64,000 nt of DNA from Amphiura filiformis (taxonomy: Eukaryota > Echinodermata > Ophiuroidea > Amphilepidida > Amphiuridae). Location: positions 23,562,893 through 23,626,892 of the forward strand of contig NC_092646.1 in NCBI RefSeq assembly GCF_039555335.1, given 5' to 3'. Shown here in pieces: positions 32,401 through 41,425 of this stretch (within the stretch, counting starts at the first letter, position 1; each line of letters starts with the position of its first letter). The notes below the pieces were generated by a model. That model saw only the letters and a program-made list of their open reading frames with translations. It was not told the DNA's origin and ran no database searches. The position numbers and the translations under genes are program-made.

Positions 32401-34635
32401 AGAGTATGAGTTTTTGTACTCGAAATTCAAAGGTCATGCAATGAATGTACTAAATGTATTGGGGTTAAAGAACTGTGCATTAATAGATGAGCATGTTGTG
32501 GATCCTAGTGTATACGATATGCACTTACATTCTTAGCATTACCACAGTGAAGAAGTTGTGTGTCGGTTGGTTGATCTGAAAACGTTCCAAGCGCTTCTGT
32601 TGTGCTTCCTTTCGATGCATCTTGACGACGGGCTTGCACAAAGAGACCTTCAAAATGTTCCGAATCGCCCGTTACTTTAATTGATACTGAAAAAAGATGT
32701 GTTTTTTAATTACATTTCCTTCATTGCATTAAAAAACTTTCACTCAAGATATTTGTTTGTTTATGATCTACATTTGTGTAAAGAACAAAATTAATAGCTG
32801 AATAACGTAGACTTTTTTTTGTGTTTAAATTTATGACATCAAGTGTAGAAGTGTTGCGGACTGAATCAACCTTTAAGGGGGTACTACACCCCTCGATAAA
32901 TTTGTGTCTATTTTTGCATTTTTCTCAAAAACTAATAACACAGTGGTAACAAAAGTTAAGTATATTATAGGGGCAAGGAATCCAATTACTACAATGGAAT
33001 TTCAGTGACCCAAGACAAGCGGTTTGTTATTTATGATCAGAAATAAGGTACCGCTAGGATGTACCTTGTTTCCTATCATATATACTGAAACGCTTGTCTT
33101 GAGTCACTGAAATTTCAGTGTAGTAATTGGATTTCTTGCCCCAATAATATACATAACTTTTGTTACCAGTGTGTAATTATTTTTTGAGAAAAATGCAAAA
33201 ATAGTCACAAATTTACCACATGGGTGTAGTGCCCCCTTAATGGGCTATTCAATTTAAAATCCACACTACCCCTGTGGAAGATTTAGTTGAAGTCTTCCAC
33301 GAAGGGAGTATGATTAGAATAGACAAATTTGGTAACTTTAATTTGAATACTCACTCCTGCTGTGGAATTTAGGTAAAGCCATAATCCAGAGGGAGTATGT
33401 GTTTCAAAATGATTAACCCTGACCATTCGAAAAACATACTCCCCCACTACATCTTATCACACCTAAAGGTGGACCCTTTGTCTGTCTTTTGTAGACTTTT
33501 CTTCCAATCTTTTTTTATTGGAAATAGCAAAAAAGTGGACCTTTATGGATTCAACCCCCCCCCGCGTCCGGCCAATATTCCATATTGCTTAAGACTTCTC
33601 CATGCTGGATTAGACAGATTGTTGATGATTTCACGCAACTTTTTGTTGTCTTAAAATCCTCCAGAAGGAGCCACAACCCGGGCCACAACCTATAGAGTAT
33701 ACCCGACTATAGCTACCCATGAAAATAGTACTACTATGTCCATGAGCTACGCCCAGCTGACACCCTGTGACGCAATGTGACGCACCTGCGTATAATGTGC
33801 TGTCTATGTAAGCACGTGTAGGCCGACAAGTCTAATGTGAGACTTTAGAAAATGCTGTGCTCACTTCATGGTTGTATATTACTATACTCTCACTATCGTT
33901 GCTAACATCAGTGGCCTAACCAGTGGGGGCCGGGGAAAGCTGCCCCCCCGACACAAAAAAACTGGGAAGAAGCGCAAACAATAGGGAAGGGAGAAAAGAG
34001 GGGAAGGATAGAAAAAGAGGGAAGGGAAAAGAAAGAGGGGAGAAGGGAAAGGGGAATTTAGGGAGAAGAAAAAAGAATAGTAAAGCGGGAGGAAGAAGAG
34101 AAAAGGAAAGAAAAAGAGGGTAGAAAAGAAAGGGAAATTTGTACTCTGAAACAAAGATTTTTAGCCTCTATGCTCTAACATGCCAAAAACCGGGGGCTCC
34201 GCCCCTGGGCCTCCGCTGGGGCTTTGCCCCTGGACCCCACAAGGGGCCTTACTGCTGTCCCCTGGACCCCACCCGTTTTGGGAATTTTTTTATTCCCCCC
34301 CCCCTAGGTCAGGTCTGGTTACGCCCCTGCTAACAATATTACGATATACTATAATGGCATTTTACATTAAACTTTCATAATAGGATACATGATTCAAATC
34401 ATTTTAAACTTTTTCTTACAATACCTGTAATATTAGCATTTGCTTTATACGACGATGAGCTGACGGATATAACATAGGGTGGGTCGCCCGTTGCTTTGCT
34501 TGGTCCGTGTCCCGTTGGATCCATGGCTTCACATAATCCTTTCACACTGCCCACCGGTGGCCCTGATGGGTAACCGTAGACAGCCTGTAAGCACAGGCTT
34601 ACCAAAATTGCTAGAATAACAGATTGGTGCATCAT
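23288..34635 (-). CDS. reeler-1: secreted reeler-domain protein (4 coding exons)
   Basis: Join (minus strand) 34635-34425, 32686-32529, 25410-25322, 23447-23288: 618 bases, 205 residues. Signal peptide MMHQSVILAILVSLC..., cleavage expected before YPSGPP. Then one reeler domain: CEAMDPTGHG, PPYVISVSSSSY, GLFVQARRQ, a second Cys in LLHCGN, ITWTAPDDQG, VFVATIVKG and YWMDVKS. The two Cys are the expected disulfide pair. All introns are GT-AG with phases 1, 0 and 2. Reeler proteins include secreted insect defence proteins and the extracellular part of ferric-chelate reductase-like proteins; the role here is unknown. No membrane segment follows the domain as read. A phase-1 donor-like G|GTGAAA inside the last exon, matching the reeler-2 donor phase, could extend the gene to an exon I could not find. 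Intron 2 (7.1 kb) contains ZF3 in antisense. Confidence 0.85.
23460..25080 (-). other. reeler-1 intron 3, mostly unique sequence
   Basis: No exon or element recognised apart from the CACTA MITE that follows. Short open frames on the minus strand lack homologous features. Confidence 0.5.
25089..25286 (-). mobile_element. CACTA-ended MITE, copy 2
   Basis: 198 bp, inverted relative to copy 1. Begins CACTATGATCCACAAC and ends GTGGTCCATAGTG. CAT on both sides is a perfect 3-bp TSD. Located in reeler-1 intron 3, 36 bp from exon 3. Confidence 0.92.
25322..25410 (-). CDS. reeler-1 exon 3
   Basis: 89 bp between TTTTCAG| and TTTGT|GTAAGT. Reads NAWGHKDKK then ITWTAPDDQGPLVFV, the reeler TWTAP motif. 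Ends in phase 2. Confidence 0.85.
25554..25848 (+). repeat. left part of duplicated block upstream of ZF3
   Basis: Parallels 10370-10547 plus 11468-11515 upstream of ZF2 (AATTCCATTTGTTTC, GTGATTCGTGCTTGATAATT, GGCATACTATTGTG, GAGACTCTCTTT). It shows the empty site of the 920-bp GGTAAGATGGG element. A G-run terminus ACCCGGGGGGGGG at 25667 is extra to this copy. Confidence 0.7.
25849..27061. mobile_element. 1.2-kb TTAA-flanked element in ZF3 upstream block
   Basis: Bounded by TTAA at 25845-25848 and 27062-27065. Ends GGGTACATGCCC and GAGCATGTAGCC are inverted. The paralogous block at ZF2 has the uninterrupted target CTTTCTTTAACCAAGACCC near 11512-11526. TTAA target use is typical of piggyBac-like and some Kolobok-like elements; assignment is inference. 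No transposase frame. It contains a tRNA-like segment (25935-26000). Confidence 0.7.
25935..26000 (-). other. tRNA-like segment (SINE head or tRNA relic)
   Basis: On the minus strand the ends TCACCG and CGGTGA pair over six bases, with a B-box-like GGTTCGAACCC and an A-box-like GTGGCACAGCATAGGC. It is 66 nt, and the anticodon arm is not convincing, so it is not called as a working tRNA gene. Confidence 0.45.
27066..27396 (+). promoter_or_regulatory. inferred ZF3 promoter and non-coding first exon
   Basis: Conserved with 11515-12386 upstream of ZF2 after removing the CCCGGGGGG element there: ACAAGACCCTT, GTGAATCTTGTCAAT, GGTGGCGTGCGCCCGTA, TGTGTGTTGTGTTCTCGAAA and GAGTGCATAACCGCATCC. Ends ATTAAG|GTAAGC, a donor that pairs with the acceptor at 30185-30186 for a 2.79-kb intron. 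Exon status is inferred. Confidence 0.6.
27535..27962 (+). mobile_element. non-LTR retrotransposon fragment (PHD-like finger and endonuclease start)
   Basis: Frame 27585-27821 reads CQGWYHIECMNM and SWICCQCGLPNISPSIF, the second half of a PHD-like Cys-His finger common in ORFs of animal non-LTR elements. After a frameshift near 27810, a second frame (about 27812-27962) reads NRKLCAVVVNCDGIYEKMP then LESLIDQHEK, the start of an AP-endonuclease domain (VNCxSI...L..L). It stops there with no catalytic core or reverse transcriptase. In-frame stops and the frameshift show it is dead. Family recognition is by motif only. Confidence 0.65.
27963..29640. repeat. diverged ~290-bp tandem repeat in ZF3 intron
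   Basis: GGGGGAA(A)CA(C/T)CCCC, ...CCATGCGTAG(T)..GATAAA, AAGTGGCCATTTTCGCTTCT and CATTTGCCAA recur at about 28800 and 29050, with a third weaker copy from about 29220. The remainder (27963-28620) has no recognisable gene. Confidence 0.55.
29650..29760 (-). mobile_element. SINE body fragment (no tRNA head)
   Basis: The reverse complement reads GCATGATAACACAATAAAAC, CAGGTGATAG and AGAGACCTGTCTCTCTG, matching the body of the SINE at 20170-20262. It abuts the left border of the segment shared with ZF1. Confidence 0.7.
30191..31396 (+). CDS. ZF3: C2H2 zinc-finger protein, 12 fingers
   Basis: 401 residues. An in-frame ATG at 30005 was rejected because it lies before the 3' splice site (AG at 30185-30186); the start used is conserved in ZF1 and ZF2. 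Finger 1 is canonical and finger 2 one residue short. Finger 3 has lost its first zinc His (KATNERIH). Finger 7 has lost its first Cys (QFKYC) and has linker HHKEKP. The other fingers are intact 28-residue units with Lys in place of the core Leu. After the last finger the frame runs into a dispersed repeat and ends with NIWFYTGRVPFMTFDPK, a chimeric C-terminus absent from ZF1 and ZF2. It lies antisense within intron 2 of reeler-1. DNA binding is expected from family knowledge; no target is known. Confidence 0.9.
   Translation: MKTIHQLQYLQGRTYQVQLESNYANSYQPYMCIYCGQFYSDFTYYVKHIARHRVKLHRYWYSCKQTIPERIHTKVKLYECKYCDNRFSPSAQNTHERFHTKGKPDQCECCEKAFSLAGDKATNERIHSKEKPYQCKYCEKSFSEAGNKTRHERIHTKEKPYQCKYCEKSFSAASNKTRHERIHTKEKPYQCQYCEKTFSYANTKTRHEMIHTMEKPYQFKYCKKTFSQAGDKTRHEQIHHKEKPYQCKYCEKTFSQAGDKTKHERIHTKEKPYQCNYCEKTFSNTSNKITHERIHTKEKPYQCKYCEKTFSEAGNKTSHERIHTKEKPYHCKYCEKSFSEAGSKTRHERIHTKEKPYQCKYCKKTFSQAGDKTRHERIHTKEKPNIWFYTGRVPFMTFDPK
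31335..31860 (+). repeat. diverged ~130-bp repeat at ZF3 3' end
   Basis: TATTTGGTTTTA(T/C)ACCGGA(C/A)G followed by ATGACCTTTGACC recurs at about 31342, 31477, 31607 and 31822. The first unit supplies the last 17 codons of ZF3. An open frame of 150 codons across 31475-31927 is made of this repeat plus unique sequence and has no recognisable domain. Confidence 0.65.
32313..32510 (+). mobile_element. CACTA-ended MITE, copy 3
   Basis: 198 bp; begins CACAATGGACCACAA and ends GTGGATCCTAGTG. TAT is on both sides as a perfect TSD. Its end lies 18 nt inside intron 2 from the splice donor of reeler-1 exon 2. Confidence 0.92.
32529..32686 (-). CDS. reeler-1 exon 2
   Basis: 158 bp between TTTTTTCAG| and AAGAAT|GTAAGTG. 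Reads VSIKVTGDSEHFEGLFVQAR through LLHCGNAKN, the middle of a reeler domain with its second Cys. A CACTA-type MITE starts 18 nt into the following intron. Confidence 0.85.
32877..33236. mobile_element. 360-bp TTAA-flanked palindromic MITE
   Basis: Nearly full-length inverted repeat centred near 33060. Ends GGGGGTACTACACCCC and GGGTGTAGTGCCCCC; TTAA at 32873-32876 and 33237-33240. Lies in reeler-1 intron 1. A half copy is at 12771. Confidence 0.85.
33243..33420. mobile_element. TTCCATTT palindromic-family fragment
   Basis: TATTCAATTTAAAATCCACACTACCCC then GTGGAAG and GGGAGTATG phrases, as in 22967-23248. Incomplete. Confidence 0.65.
33909..34329. mobile_element. hAT-like element with CAGTGGC(G)TAACCAG ends and polypurine core
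   Basis: Left end CAGTGGCCTAACCAG; right end CTGGTTACGCCCCTG. Flanks CTAACAT and CTAACAAT suggest a 7-8 bp TSD with one indel. The core 33950-34137 is almost pure purine (GGGAAGGGAGAAAAGAGGGG type). The open frames here are low-complexity translations of that tract. Confidence 0.7.
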
Positions 34636-34672
34636 GTTCCAATGGGTTCTGTCTTCGTTTTCTAGGTGAAAT
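34425..34672 (-). CDS. reeler-1 exon 1 (signal peptide, domain start)
   Basis: The acceptor CTTTTCAG precedes 34672, so a 5'UTR exon lies further upstream. ATG at 34635, with a second Met codon directly after it. The donor is ACAG|GTATTG at 34425/34424, phase 1. Codes the signal peptide and the CEAM...PYVISVS strands. Confidence 0.85.
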
Positions 34673-34901
34673 CTGAAAAGAAAAGTACAAAACAGAGGGA
34701 TTGTTAAAGTGAAGCAAAATTCACCCTGGCAAAATTGGTGGTTCAACTCACTTCATTAATAATGAATAAATTTAGATACTAATAGCCAAAGAAAGGGAAT
34801 TTTTGTAGCAGATTGATGTGGCACGGGGGGGGGGGTGTCCCTACTTTTCGGCAAAACGACCCATTTTTTGTTTTTTTCAGCCACTTTTGACAATTTACCA
34901 A

Positions 34902-35184
34902 CACTGTAAAAAACAACGGATAACACTTAATAAACACTAAAACGCGTTTATAGCTCAACACGTAAAAGTATAGGTGTTGCATACGATTAATACTTTTTAA
35001 AGTGTTACTATGTTAAAACATGTATAAACGTGTTGGAGTGTTTATATTTTTATCACAAATACCTCTATAAACGTGTTATAGTGTTAATCGTATGCAATGC
35101 TCCTATACTTTTACGTGAAAAATATAAAAAATAAACGTGTTTTAGTGCTTATTAAGTGTTATCAGTTTTTTTTTCCTTACAGTG
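34902..35184. mobile_element. palindromic MITE with CACTGTAAAAA ends
   Basis: Begins CACTGTAAAAAACAACGGAT and ends TTCCTTACAGTG. The arms AAACACTAAAACGCGTTTA / TAAACGTGTTTTAGTG and inner ATACGATTAA / TTAATCGTATG are inverted around about 35040. Confidence 0.8.
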
Positions 35185-35489
35185 AAAGCACATTTCATAG
35201 AATTACCATGGTATAAATTGGACGATGGCAACTGCTGTACAAATTTGAAAAGGCACAATAATTCTTGGGTACTTTGTGTGGACTCATGTATAAAACTGTT
35301 TTTCATATACATTTTAGGGTATCAGTTGCCGTTTTTAAACCTATTTTCAAACCACCACAGAGGAAGTTTACATGTATCATTATATTCATGATTTTTGCTG
35401 CCTGGACCAAGGGAGGCTACTACAGCACCCATCAGCATTGACTCCTTCATTATAGAGGCTACATGAGATCAGGTCTGCATGTATGATTG

Positions 35490-35565
35490 GCCATTCGGGT
35501 CATTACGTGTATCAATACGTGTATTCGAATATGCGTATCAATACACGTAATGACCCGAATGGCCA
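35490..35565. repeat. near-perfect 32-bp-arm hairpin
   Basis: TGGCCATTCGGGTCATTACG is followed by its reverse complement CGTAATGACCCGAATGGCCA. The arms extend to about 32 bp with two mismatches and a loop of about 12 bp. Confidence 0.85.
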
Positions 35566-36105
35566 CCCATATGCATGAGACCATCCTGCCACAAATGCAG
35601 TTTGTACGATATGTATATTTTTTAATCGACCCTTTGATTACCATTCCACCACAGTTGGTGAATGTATACAACGGTAAAGCGTTGAAGCTACCAACTCAAC
35701 CATATCAAGATCCAGAAGCTGAAATCTGCGTATTCACAGTGACAAAACGATATAGTTTTAGTAAGTTTGAGCCTTATTATCCTTAGACGGTGTGTTAAAG
35801 TTGTGAGATATGATTTTATCCAGTGCAAAAATACAGTGAAACGCTGTATATATTGAACGGCATAGCACAGGCCTACACTGTATTTGTTTGTAATACATGT
35901 TCACTAAATAATATTAATACCGAAACTCGTTTCAGTATTAATATTAGTGTAAAATTTTACAGCACATTGACTTTGATAGCATTGCATTGTCATGCTGTAA
36001 AAGTTGACATTGCTGCACGACATTCTACTGTCGTATTCAGAATAATGATCGGTTATAAAACAATAGCCTAAATTTTACTGGAAGCAGTCGATTTATGAGC
36101 ATTGG

Positions 36106-36312
36106 GTCATTCCAGTTGAAATCCAAAACACCCCGTATAGAAGACATGACCTTAATTTACATTTTCCACACATGGAGTGTGAATTTCAAATCGGGGTTAT
36201 AATGATACCTAACTGGATGGTTCCATTGAAATCTACCCCCCCTGCGCGGGAGATTAAGGTCATGTCTTCCACAAAGGGTGTATCATGGATTGCAACTGGA
36301 ATAGTCCATTGC
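36106..36312. mobile_element. TTCCATTT/AAGGTCATGTCTTCC palindromic element
   Basis: GGGTCATTCCAGTTGAAATCC opens and GATTGCAACTGGAATAGTCC closes. The inner GAAGACATGACCTTAAT and ATTAAGGTCATGTCTTCC are inverted. Relatives at 44460, 44850 and 60995. Confidence 0.75.
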
Positions 36313-38000
36313 TTCAGGATGGTTCCTTACCTTAAAGGCCCATTCAGTGATTTGCTCATCTGGACGATCGTAAAAATCATCAAAATTCAGATTTTGGTAC
36401 CTTTGTAATTGGCATAGATGTGCTAACATAGCCTGCTAGTGGTTCGGTCGAAAGCCGTGTATTTTAAACAAAATAAAGCATTTACATGAATCTGGACTTT
36501 TGATACTGACAGTACAAAAAGTCCGACTCGAGATCGAAAGAAGCTCACTCTCCACCGTACCAACACGCGTTGCGTATTGTTTCTACTACTTATTACATCA
36601 GTAGCTACTATTTTAAACAAAATACACAATTTTAACTGTTTTTCATATTTGAATTGACCGTTAGTTTGCCTCGGTGACGTTTAATTGCTTATTTTGTTTT
36701 CTACTACAAAAATTAAGCGTCTGTTACTCTGTTTTAAATCAATTTAGACTCTACTTCCCCCGTGTTAGAAGCACTGGACTAGGAAGTTTTTCCAGTCGAT
36801 TGGTGGCGCACTGTACGAAAATCTCGATTTTCTCGAGTCGATCTGAGTTGAAGTAGAAAACCTTTCTAAAACTTCTGTTTTTTGACTAATTTGTCGATGT
36901 ATTCAGGGGAAAAGTGGTTTAATGAAATTCTGTAGACTTAATCTTTATTTCTAAGCAACTCTGACAAATTTCCATTTTTTTTTTAATGTTCCTGTGAAAT
37001 CACTGAAAGGGCCTTTAATCAGCCTGAACCATTTGTATTCTATAATATCCAATAGAATACACGAAGGCCTACGAATGGATATACAACTAGCTGCCAACAA
37101 CAGGCCAGGTTGACAACGACTGCAACTTTTTCATTCAGTTTGTATTTTGTTAAACTAACCTTTTTATGAAGTTATTTATAACTATCAAGTTACAATAATC
37201 AACTGTTTGTTAATGACTATAGTGGAGCTCGTGACCATTACCATGATCACGCGTTTGTGTTTTTCTATTTTGATTATTGTTTACAATATCATGGTTAATT
37301 GAGCATTTGTAGTTCAACCGTCAAATGAGGACATTTTACCTGCATGCGTGTATGGTGGTAGTATATAATGAGCTTGCTATTTAAAACTTTAAATCGAATT
37401 CTTACCCTAACTGAAAATATGCATGGAACCGGTATAGCGCATTTAAATGTGTTGTACCAAAAATCGTTAACCCCCCCCACCTGTTTGCATGGCCGTACCA
37501 AAAATCCTCCCCTTTTTTCGACGTTTAAGACCAGTGTTAAATTTTTGGGAATCCGAATTTATCTAAAATTTTGAATTTTGCATATTTTAACCTTCTTCTA
37601 ACGTTTTTTTACAACAGGGTGTATCAATAATAAAACGGTGCCAAAAATTATGTGTCAACAATTCTTACCGTCCCCCTTTTTTGCCACCCCTCTCCCATAA
37701 TCCACCGCGGCTAACTAAAATGATCAGTTTGATCCATAATACGTGCCAATGTCAATTTAAAGTCTTTCAATTACAGACCGAAATCGTATTATACGATTTC
37801 GATCAAATTTTATTTTGGTCATTCTTTGCCAATCAATATTATAAAACTTTTCGAGTCATTTCAAGCCAAATAAGGAAGAAAAGCCATAATGTGTACGATG
37901 TTATAATAAAAATTCCTTTAAAAAAGGAATGGGCGCCGAACTGTTTGGATACTTTTTTTTCTCTTTAAAACAATAATGTAATATTAGCATAGAAAGAAGT
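36313..38000. other. non-coding stretch between the reeler genes
   Basis: No exon or gene recognised. Contains C-run islands (37470-37520, 37665-37705) of repeat texture. Confidence 0.5.
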
Positions 38001-38002
38001 CC

Positions 38003-38176
38003 ATTAATTTTGTATTTTAAACAAAGAATATACGCACAACATTTTATCCCGAACATATCAGAAAACAATAATAAAATCAAATCCAAGCAAATTGTGGTTT
38101 TATTTCTAAGCTGGGCATACTTTTAAGCAAAACAGTTGCGAAGTAAATCTAGCAAGACCGAAATTAGACGCTCTTT
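38003..38176 (+). repeat. direct repeat, copy A
   Basis: TAATTTTGTATTTTAAACAAAG through GCTGGGCATA and TTGCGAAGT matches 39343-39515 in the same orientation at about 90% by eye. Spacing is 1.34 kb. Confidence 0.8.
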
Positions 38177-39044
38177 GCAAAGTCAAGCCAAACAAGAGAA
38201 ATGTGTCTGATTGGGGAAGGTGTTCTGACAATCCAAATATAAACTTAGTCCACCTCAAATGACCTGTAACAATTTGTGATTGACATTACTTAATTCACCT
38301 CGGATGACTTTGATCTGACATTCAACTTTTCGTTCTTACACCAATCATATCCATAACAATTTAACTCTTACAACTTCCTGTCAACTCTCTAATTTAAAAC
38401 TCTAAATTTCTGTCTGTTTGCCTTTTCTGTCTACAGTTTGTTACAATTATTATGATAAGCAAACATTGCTGGGTAGATAACAGGATTTAGTTATTTACTT
38501 AATCCAATCATGGAGTATAGCTACAACCTTGGCGAAAAATGTTGCCACACCTGAGCGTTAATTGGCCAACATCCTTCCCCGCTCCCCTATTGCAATGTTG
38601 ATTTGGACAAAATCGTCATCATTTCTACATTACAGTCTCCCAACATTGGAAAATGGGGGGGGGGGGGGAGGGGCAAGTGTAATCTGAATGTGCATTTGCA
38701 ACTATTATACAAAATAGTACGGAACTATCCCATATTTAGCTTCGATTGCGTGCTTTTAACACCAGAACGTGCTGGTGTGGCCCTGGTGTGGCAACGAATT
38801 TCCACCAGAGTTGTAGTAGGCTTACTACCTCCATGATCCAATCATGGCAATAACGTCAATTTTGGTCTTCAGTGTTTTAAAATACAACAATGTAGAACAT
38901 GTATAATTAATATGCCGTGTTGTTTGCATACAGTTTTCCGCCCAATTGTGCCACCATATTGCAACTTTGGCAATAACCGCTATATAGATTCTATGGTATT
39001 AGCAAACAAAAGCCATCAGTAGAGTCCTCGTTAATTGATTTTAT

Positions 39045-39243
39045 CACTATGGACCACAATAGTCTCATCCCAATGGCATAGTCCAATAACCTCAATTACA
39101 TAATCATAGTGCAAAATTTGACCTCAAGTTGCAGAGTATGAGTTTGTGTACCCAATTTTTCAAAGGATGAAAGTAGGCCTACAAAATGTATTAGGGCTTA
39201 AGAACTGTTCCCATGATAGATGAGCATGTTGTGGATCCTAGTG
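39045..39243 (+). mobile_element. CACTA-ended MITE, copy 4
   Basis: 199 bp; CACTATGGACCACAA to GTGGATCCTAGTG, with TAT on both sides (perfect TSD). Confidence 0.92.
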
Positions 39244-39342
39244 TATGGTCAAATGTCACCGTCTATCGGGTTTCTAAGGCACACGGTAAACTGGTTGAAC
39301 CCATACAAAGGTCAGGATTTATTTGGTGTTTTTATAAATCCT

Positions 39343-39515
39343 AATTTTGTATTTTAAACAAAGAATATACGCTCACCATTTTATCCTGTGCATATCAGAA
39401 AACAATAATAAAATAAAATCCAAGCAAATTGTGGTTTTATTTCTGAGCTGGGCATAATTTTAGCAAAACAATTGCGAAGTCAATCTAACAAGAGTGAAAT
39501 TAGAAGCTTTTCACA
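39343..39515 (+). repeat. direct repeat, copy B
   Basis: Partner of 38003-38176. The pair could be remnants of terminal repeats or a local duplication; the interval between them holds no recognisable polyprotein frame. Confidence 0.75.
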
Positions 39516-39884
39516 AAGAATCACAAAGTCGTGCCTATATTTTTAAACCTGATTTTTTAGCATATTTGTAATGTTTATAGATGTCCCAGCTTACACCTAA
39601 ATGGAATCAGACAATTTTTTTTGTTTGTGTAGTCAACCCCGGAGTCAACCGTGCAAATTTTAAAGTCATCCCGAAAGCCGTCAAATACCCAGTGGGGTTT
39701 CTTTTGCTTTTTACGTTGTTATTTAGGTTTTAAATGGAGAGAAACCCTCCCTGGCAATTATTACTAATATTATTTCAGCGTTTTTGGTATAGAATTGTTT
39801 TAGCCTGGTCCCATCAGGACCCAAGTAGTGTGTGTTAATTCACCCGGACCGACTGGTTAAACAAATAAAGGGTATATAAAGGGT

Positions 39885-40115
39885 ATTTAACGTTTTAATA
39901 ATATTCAAACACATTTTTGAATACTTGGTGCAAAACATTTCAAAATAATGTTAAGTGTTGGCAAATGTTTGCGAAAACCCGTTTTTACAATAACATTTTG
40001 GCAAAATTGAAAAAAAAAACCGCTGAGTGTTTTTTTCATATAGGCGCTAAAACATTTTTAAAATGTTTATGACCTTTATACATAAAACCCGACATTCAAA
40101 CGTTATTGAAATGTT
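39885..40115. mobile_element. fragment of AACGTTTT/GTCGGGTTATATAAAGG element
   Basis: AACCCGACATTCAAACGTT, AACATTTTTAAAATGTTT and ATGACCTTTATA match the interior of the element at 54168-54860. Truncated on both sides. Confidence 0.65.
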
Positions 40116-40117
40116 GT

Positions 40118-40286
40118 CCTAATAGCATAGTTCAACAATTAAACAATCAAAATGCAAAATTTGACCTCATGTTGATAGAGTATGAGTTTTTGTACTCAAA
40201 ATTTCAAAGGTCATTCATTGAATGTGCAAATGTATTGGGGTTATAGAACTGAGCCCTGATATATGAGCATGTTGTGGATCCTAGTG
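40118..40286 (+). mobile_element. CACTA-ended MITE, 5'-truncated copy 5
   Basis: Keeps AATAGCATAGTTCAACAATT, TTTGACCTCATGTTGA and the 3' end GTTGTGGATCCTAGTG. The left ~30 bp are missing, at the junction with the AACGTTTT element. Confidence 0.8.
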
Positions 40287-40289
40287 CAA

Positions 40290-41417
40290 CACACGTTTAT
40301 ATATAACCAGAGAAGATCTCTGATATACCGGTAACACGATTATAACTTTTCAAAAACATTTTTGTGTTTGCTGGTCAGATTTATAGTTCGATGTTTTGAG
40401 TGTGTTTATTTTTTTCCATCGGACAAACGCAGCAAGAGAACAAAATCACACTATAAACGAATCCAACGAGCCAAGTCATGGTCAGGATTTGGTCGGCCAT
40501 TACTGGGTCCCCGCAACACCAATCTGGTGTTGTTATCGCCCAATTGGGTGGATTAAAGCCGCTTAAAATCGATGTTAGATTCTTTTGTGTTATTATAAAC
40601 TGTCATTCTTTTGTCTATACGTGTAACACGTGTGATAGAATGCACTTTAAAATACCCTCCAAGGCCACATCATTTCACATTTTAGGTGAGATTGAGCCGA
40701 CGGGGACCCAGCTATGGCTGCCATTGAGGTGTAGGAATGCGTGAAATTGGATTCGTCTATAGAGCTCTATAGCTGAACGTAAATGCTCCCCGGAAAGACT
40801 CCTGGGACCGCGCTACTAAAGACTCCTGAATTTACCAAAACAGAGTGCTGAAAGATCCCAGGCTGATTTTGATGTCAACTCTAACGACCCTTCCCTTCCT
40901 TTCTGTTTTTCAGGCAACTTTCAACCAGAAAGCCAAGAAAGACCCTTGCTTTTGACCGTTCGCAGCTCTGAAAGCATCCGTGAGCAAATTTGTTCCTAGT
41001 CATGCTAGTGTTTCTCGAATAAGGTACCCCGCACACCGACATCGCCTGGCTAATAATTATTTGGTGCAGCAGTGACATTAAGATGAATACACGGGATCGA
41101 TACACGTGAATTGCTATGCACGATTTTGATATCAAACGAAAATCTTCGGATACTGAGTTAGAAAATGATGAATATCTCCCGTAAATGAATTTTTCTCAAG
41201 AAACCAGATGTGGTCTCATACACTTGAAAATAGTCGTTAGCGTGCGCTTTGAAAATTGGCCGTGCGCTTTGAAGTCAAAATTTGACCAAGACTCTCAATT
41301 TTATATTGCGTTGGTCTTGTATGGACTACAGCGCCCAGCAGGCTATAGCGGCACTCACTCAAGTGGAGAGAGTACAACCATTGACCGCAATGTCGTATAC
41401 AAGCTTGCTCACAGAGC
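40290..41417. other. non-coding stretch, nothing certain
   Basis: No exon recognised. Some AAAGACCC(T) phrases near 40795-40945 resemble the interior of the adjacent CCCGGGGG element. Confidence 0.45.
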
Positions 41418-41425
41418 GAGAAATC

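Noticed and set aside
33882..34154. Phe/Pro-rich and Lys/Glu-rich open frames
   Set aside because: Translations of the polypurine tract.
38003..39515. Intact LTR retrotransposon
   Set aside because: No gag/pol frame, no clear TG...CA ends and no target duplication found between the direct repeats.
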